This document shows, piece by piece, positions 4,778-6,104 of a stretch of 6,104 nt of DNA. The DNA lies in the NCBI GenBank assembly GCA_003535305.1, contig DOHL01000165.1, positions 3,115 to 9,218 on the forward strand, given 5' to 3'. The stretch comes from Candidatus Acetothermia bacterium (lineage in GTDB: Bacteria; Bipolaricaulota; Bipolaricaulia; UBA7950). Under the pieces are notes generated by a model, which was not told where the DNA came from, ran no database searches, and saw only the letters and a program-made list of their open reading frames with translations. The first letter of the stretch is position 1; the number at the start of each line of letters is the position of its first letter. A program made the translations under genes and the position numbers.

Positions 4778-6054
4778 TCGACCGTTATGCCCTATCACCG
4801 CTAAAAGATATCTGGTCATTGCAACGGACGTATGAAATATGGCTTGAGATCGAAATCGCGGTATTGGAAGCGATGGAGGAATTGGGACAGATCCCCAGGG
4901 CGACAGCGGCGAAAGTACGCAAGACGGTCACAGTCGATCAAAGACGTATTGCAGAGATCGAGAAAACGATCGGCCATGATCTACTTGCGTTCATCCGCAG
5001 CATCGAAGAACAGGCAGGCAAAGAAGGGCGATATATCCATTACGGACTTACCTCGTCTGATGTCAAAGATACTGCATTATCAATCCAGATACGTGATAGT
5101 ATCGCCATCATCCTGGAAAAAACAAAGGGACTGCAGGAAATTTTTACTAAAAAAGCCCTGCAGTACAAAGACCAACTTATTGCCGGCCGGACGCACGGCA
5201 TCCATGCTGAACCCACGACCTTAGGGCTGAAATTCCTTCTGTGGCGCGAAGAGATCAAGCGGAATATTAAACGACTGGAGCAAGCAGAACAGGTAATCAC
5301 TATCGGGATCTTCTCCGGTCCGGTAGGAACTTACTCCTTGCTTGACAGAGAGGTGGAAGAGATCGTTTGCCGGCGACTAAAACTCAACCAGGCTCCTGTA
5401 ACGAGTCAGATTATCCAGCGCGATCGGCACAGCGAGGTGATGGCTGCAATAACGATCAGCGGAACCACCCTTGAGAAGATTGCTACTGAGATTCGACATC
5501 TATCGCGCACTGAGATCAACGAGATGGAAGAACCAACGCCGGAAGGCTCATCTTCGATGCCGCATAAACGTAATCCCATCATCTCCGAACGGATCTGCGG
5601 CTTGGCGCGGGTGCTGCGGGGGAATCTGCAAGCAGCGCTGGAAAATAACATCCTGTGGCACGAACGGGATATCTCTCACTCGTCGGTAGAACGGATCATC
5701 TTTCCTGACAGCCTTGCTCTCCTCGATTATATGCTGGCTAAAATGATCGGGCTGATCGAAAACCTCGTTGTCCGTCCCGCACAGATGCGGGTAAATTTAG
5801 AGATGACCCGCGGTGCGATCTTCTCCCATCTTCTGTTGCTGAAGCTGGTCGACAGCGGAATGGCGCGCCACAGCGCTTACAGAATCATCGCGCGCGCCAG
5901 CGAGAGCGCTGCTGCCCGCCAACTTCCGCTTATCAAGGTATTGCAAGAGGAAGAAGAGATAGCAACCCTACTAACAGGGGAATCGATCTCGACTGCGCAG
6001 CTCCTCGATGATATCCGCCAAATGAGCCGTCGTATCATTGAAGAGGCGACATAA
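4774..6054 (+). CDS. purB: Adenylosuccinate lyase
   Basis: PurB catalyses two fumarate-releasing steps of purine synthesis: SAICAR to AICAR, and adenylosuccinate to AMP. The 426-residue protein matches the short bacterial (Bacillus/Thermotoga-like) form of the fumarase/aspartase superfamily, an all-helical homotetramer. Visible motifs are GHDL (67-70, H68), HYGLTSSDVKDTA (89-101), GRTHGIHAEPTTLG (138-151) with catalytic H141, and the superfamily signature GSSSMPHKRNP (258-268), whose flexible loop carries the catalytic serine (S259-S261) and substrate-binding K265 and N267. The start overlaps ribD by four bases and has a strong AGGAGG site, and the stop TAA is at 6052-6054. It makes the AMP branch and supports the IMP supply from which GTP, the riboflavin precursor, is made. 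There are 19 GATC sites in the gene. Confidence 0.97.
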   Translation: MIDRYALSPLKDIWSLQRTYEIWLEIEIAVLEAMEELGQIPRATAAKVRKTVTVDQRRIAEIEKTIGHDLLAFIRSIEEQAGKEGRYIHYGLTSSDVKDTALSIQIRDSIAIILEKTKGLQEIFTKKALQYKDQLIAGRTHGIHAEPTTLGLKFLLWREEIKRNIKRLEQAEQVITIGIFSGPVGTYSLLDREVEEIVCRRLKLNQAPVTSQIIQRDRHSEVMAAITISGTTLEKIATEIRHLSRTEINEMEEPTPEGSSSMPHKRNPIISERICGLARVLRGNLQAALENNILWHERDISHSSVERIIFPDSLALLDYMLAKMIGLIENLVVRPAQMRVNLEMTRGAIFSHLLLLKLVDSGMARHSAYRIIARASESAAARQLPLIKVLQEEEEIATLLTGESISTAQLLDDIRQMSRRIIEEAT

Positions 6055-6092
6055 GTCTAACTCGCTGTCAGCTTGATTATGGTAATAAGGTG

Positions 6093-6099
6093 GGAGGTG
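6093..6099 (+). promoter_or_regulatory. Probable ribosome binding site of the next gene
   Basis: GGAGGTG at 6093-6099 is a full match to the anti-Shine-Dalgarno consensus. The start codon would fall at or just beyond the window end. The spacer from the purB stop (6055-6092) shows no terminator, so the gene is probably part of the same operon. An alternative is a frame from ATG 6079 (MVIRWEVV), but it has no ribosome binding site of its own. Confidence 0.45.
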
Positions 6100-6104
6100 G
6101 TGGG

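Noticed and set aside
5860..5870. TGGCGCGCCA palindrome in purB
   Set aside because: A 10-bp palindrome in GC-rich coding sequence is expected by chance.
1..6104. A new defence, mobile or CRISPR-type system
   Set aside because: There are no spacer-repeat arrays, transposase, integrase, toxin-antitoxin pair or nuclease cassette. All substantial frames are accounted for by housekeeping or widespread families.

Overview
The window holds a compact stretch of bacterial chromosome with every recognisable gene on the + strand. It carries seven protein genes and the RNase P RNA gene. Base composition is near 50% G+C. Shine-Dalgarno sites are clear, and non-ATG starts and 4-base ATGA stop/start overlaps are common. 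The proteins are full length and recognisable, but nothing visible assigns a phylum. The RNase P RNA has A-type core features, a very short P3 and no room for helix P18. That trait has been described for Chlorobi-type RNAs, so an uncultured or poorly sampled lineage of that broad kind is possible. This is inference.

Layout. Positions 1-213 are non-coding and AT-rich, with short direct and inverted repeats, two mutually exclusive hairpins and a plausible sigma70-type promoter (TTGACT, 17 bases, TAAGAT). Positions 214-921 encode a coiled-coil/C4 zinc-ribbon protein of the COG1579 (FlgZ/HP0958-like) family. A TPM-domain membrane protein with its own C-terminal zinc ribbon follows in another frame; its start is unclear and lies inside the preceding gene. 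Its last three codons and stop run into the RNase P RNA (about 1584-1905). The 5' strand of RNase P helix P1 is the same DNA that encodes the protein's last three residues.

After a 75-base gap without an obvious terminator comes a tightly packed run: a VanZ-like membrane protein (1981-2373), a YugP-type membrane zinc metallopeptidase (2380-3051), ribulose-phosphate 3-epimerase rpe (3048-3692), bifunctional riboflavin enzyme ribD (3689-4777) and adenylosuccinate lyase purB (4774-6054). The last three junctions are all ATGA overlaps, so these genes are very probably co-transcribed and translationally coupled. The last 50 bases hold what looks like the ribosome binding site of a further gene just outside the window.

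Functionally, rpe, ribD and purB form a metabolic trio. Rpe makes and uses ribulose 5-phosphate, the pentose precursor of riboflavin. PurB acts in the purine route that leads to GTP, the other riboflavin precursor. RibD carries out the second and third steps from GTP towards riboflavin. VanZ and the peptidase are membrane proteins of unsettled role.

I found no new defence or mobile system. The most noteworthy structures are the TPM/rnpB overlap, the non-canonical start of the TPM gene, a perfect 20-bp palindrome inside the peptidase gene, and a strong excess of GATC in the metabolic genes.
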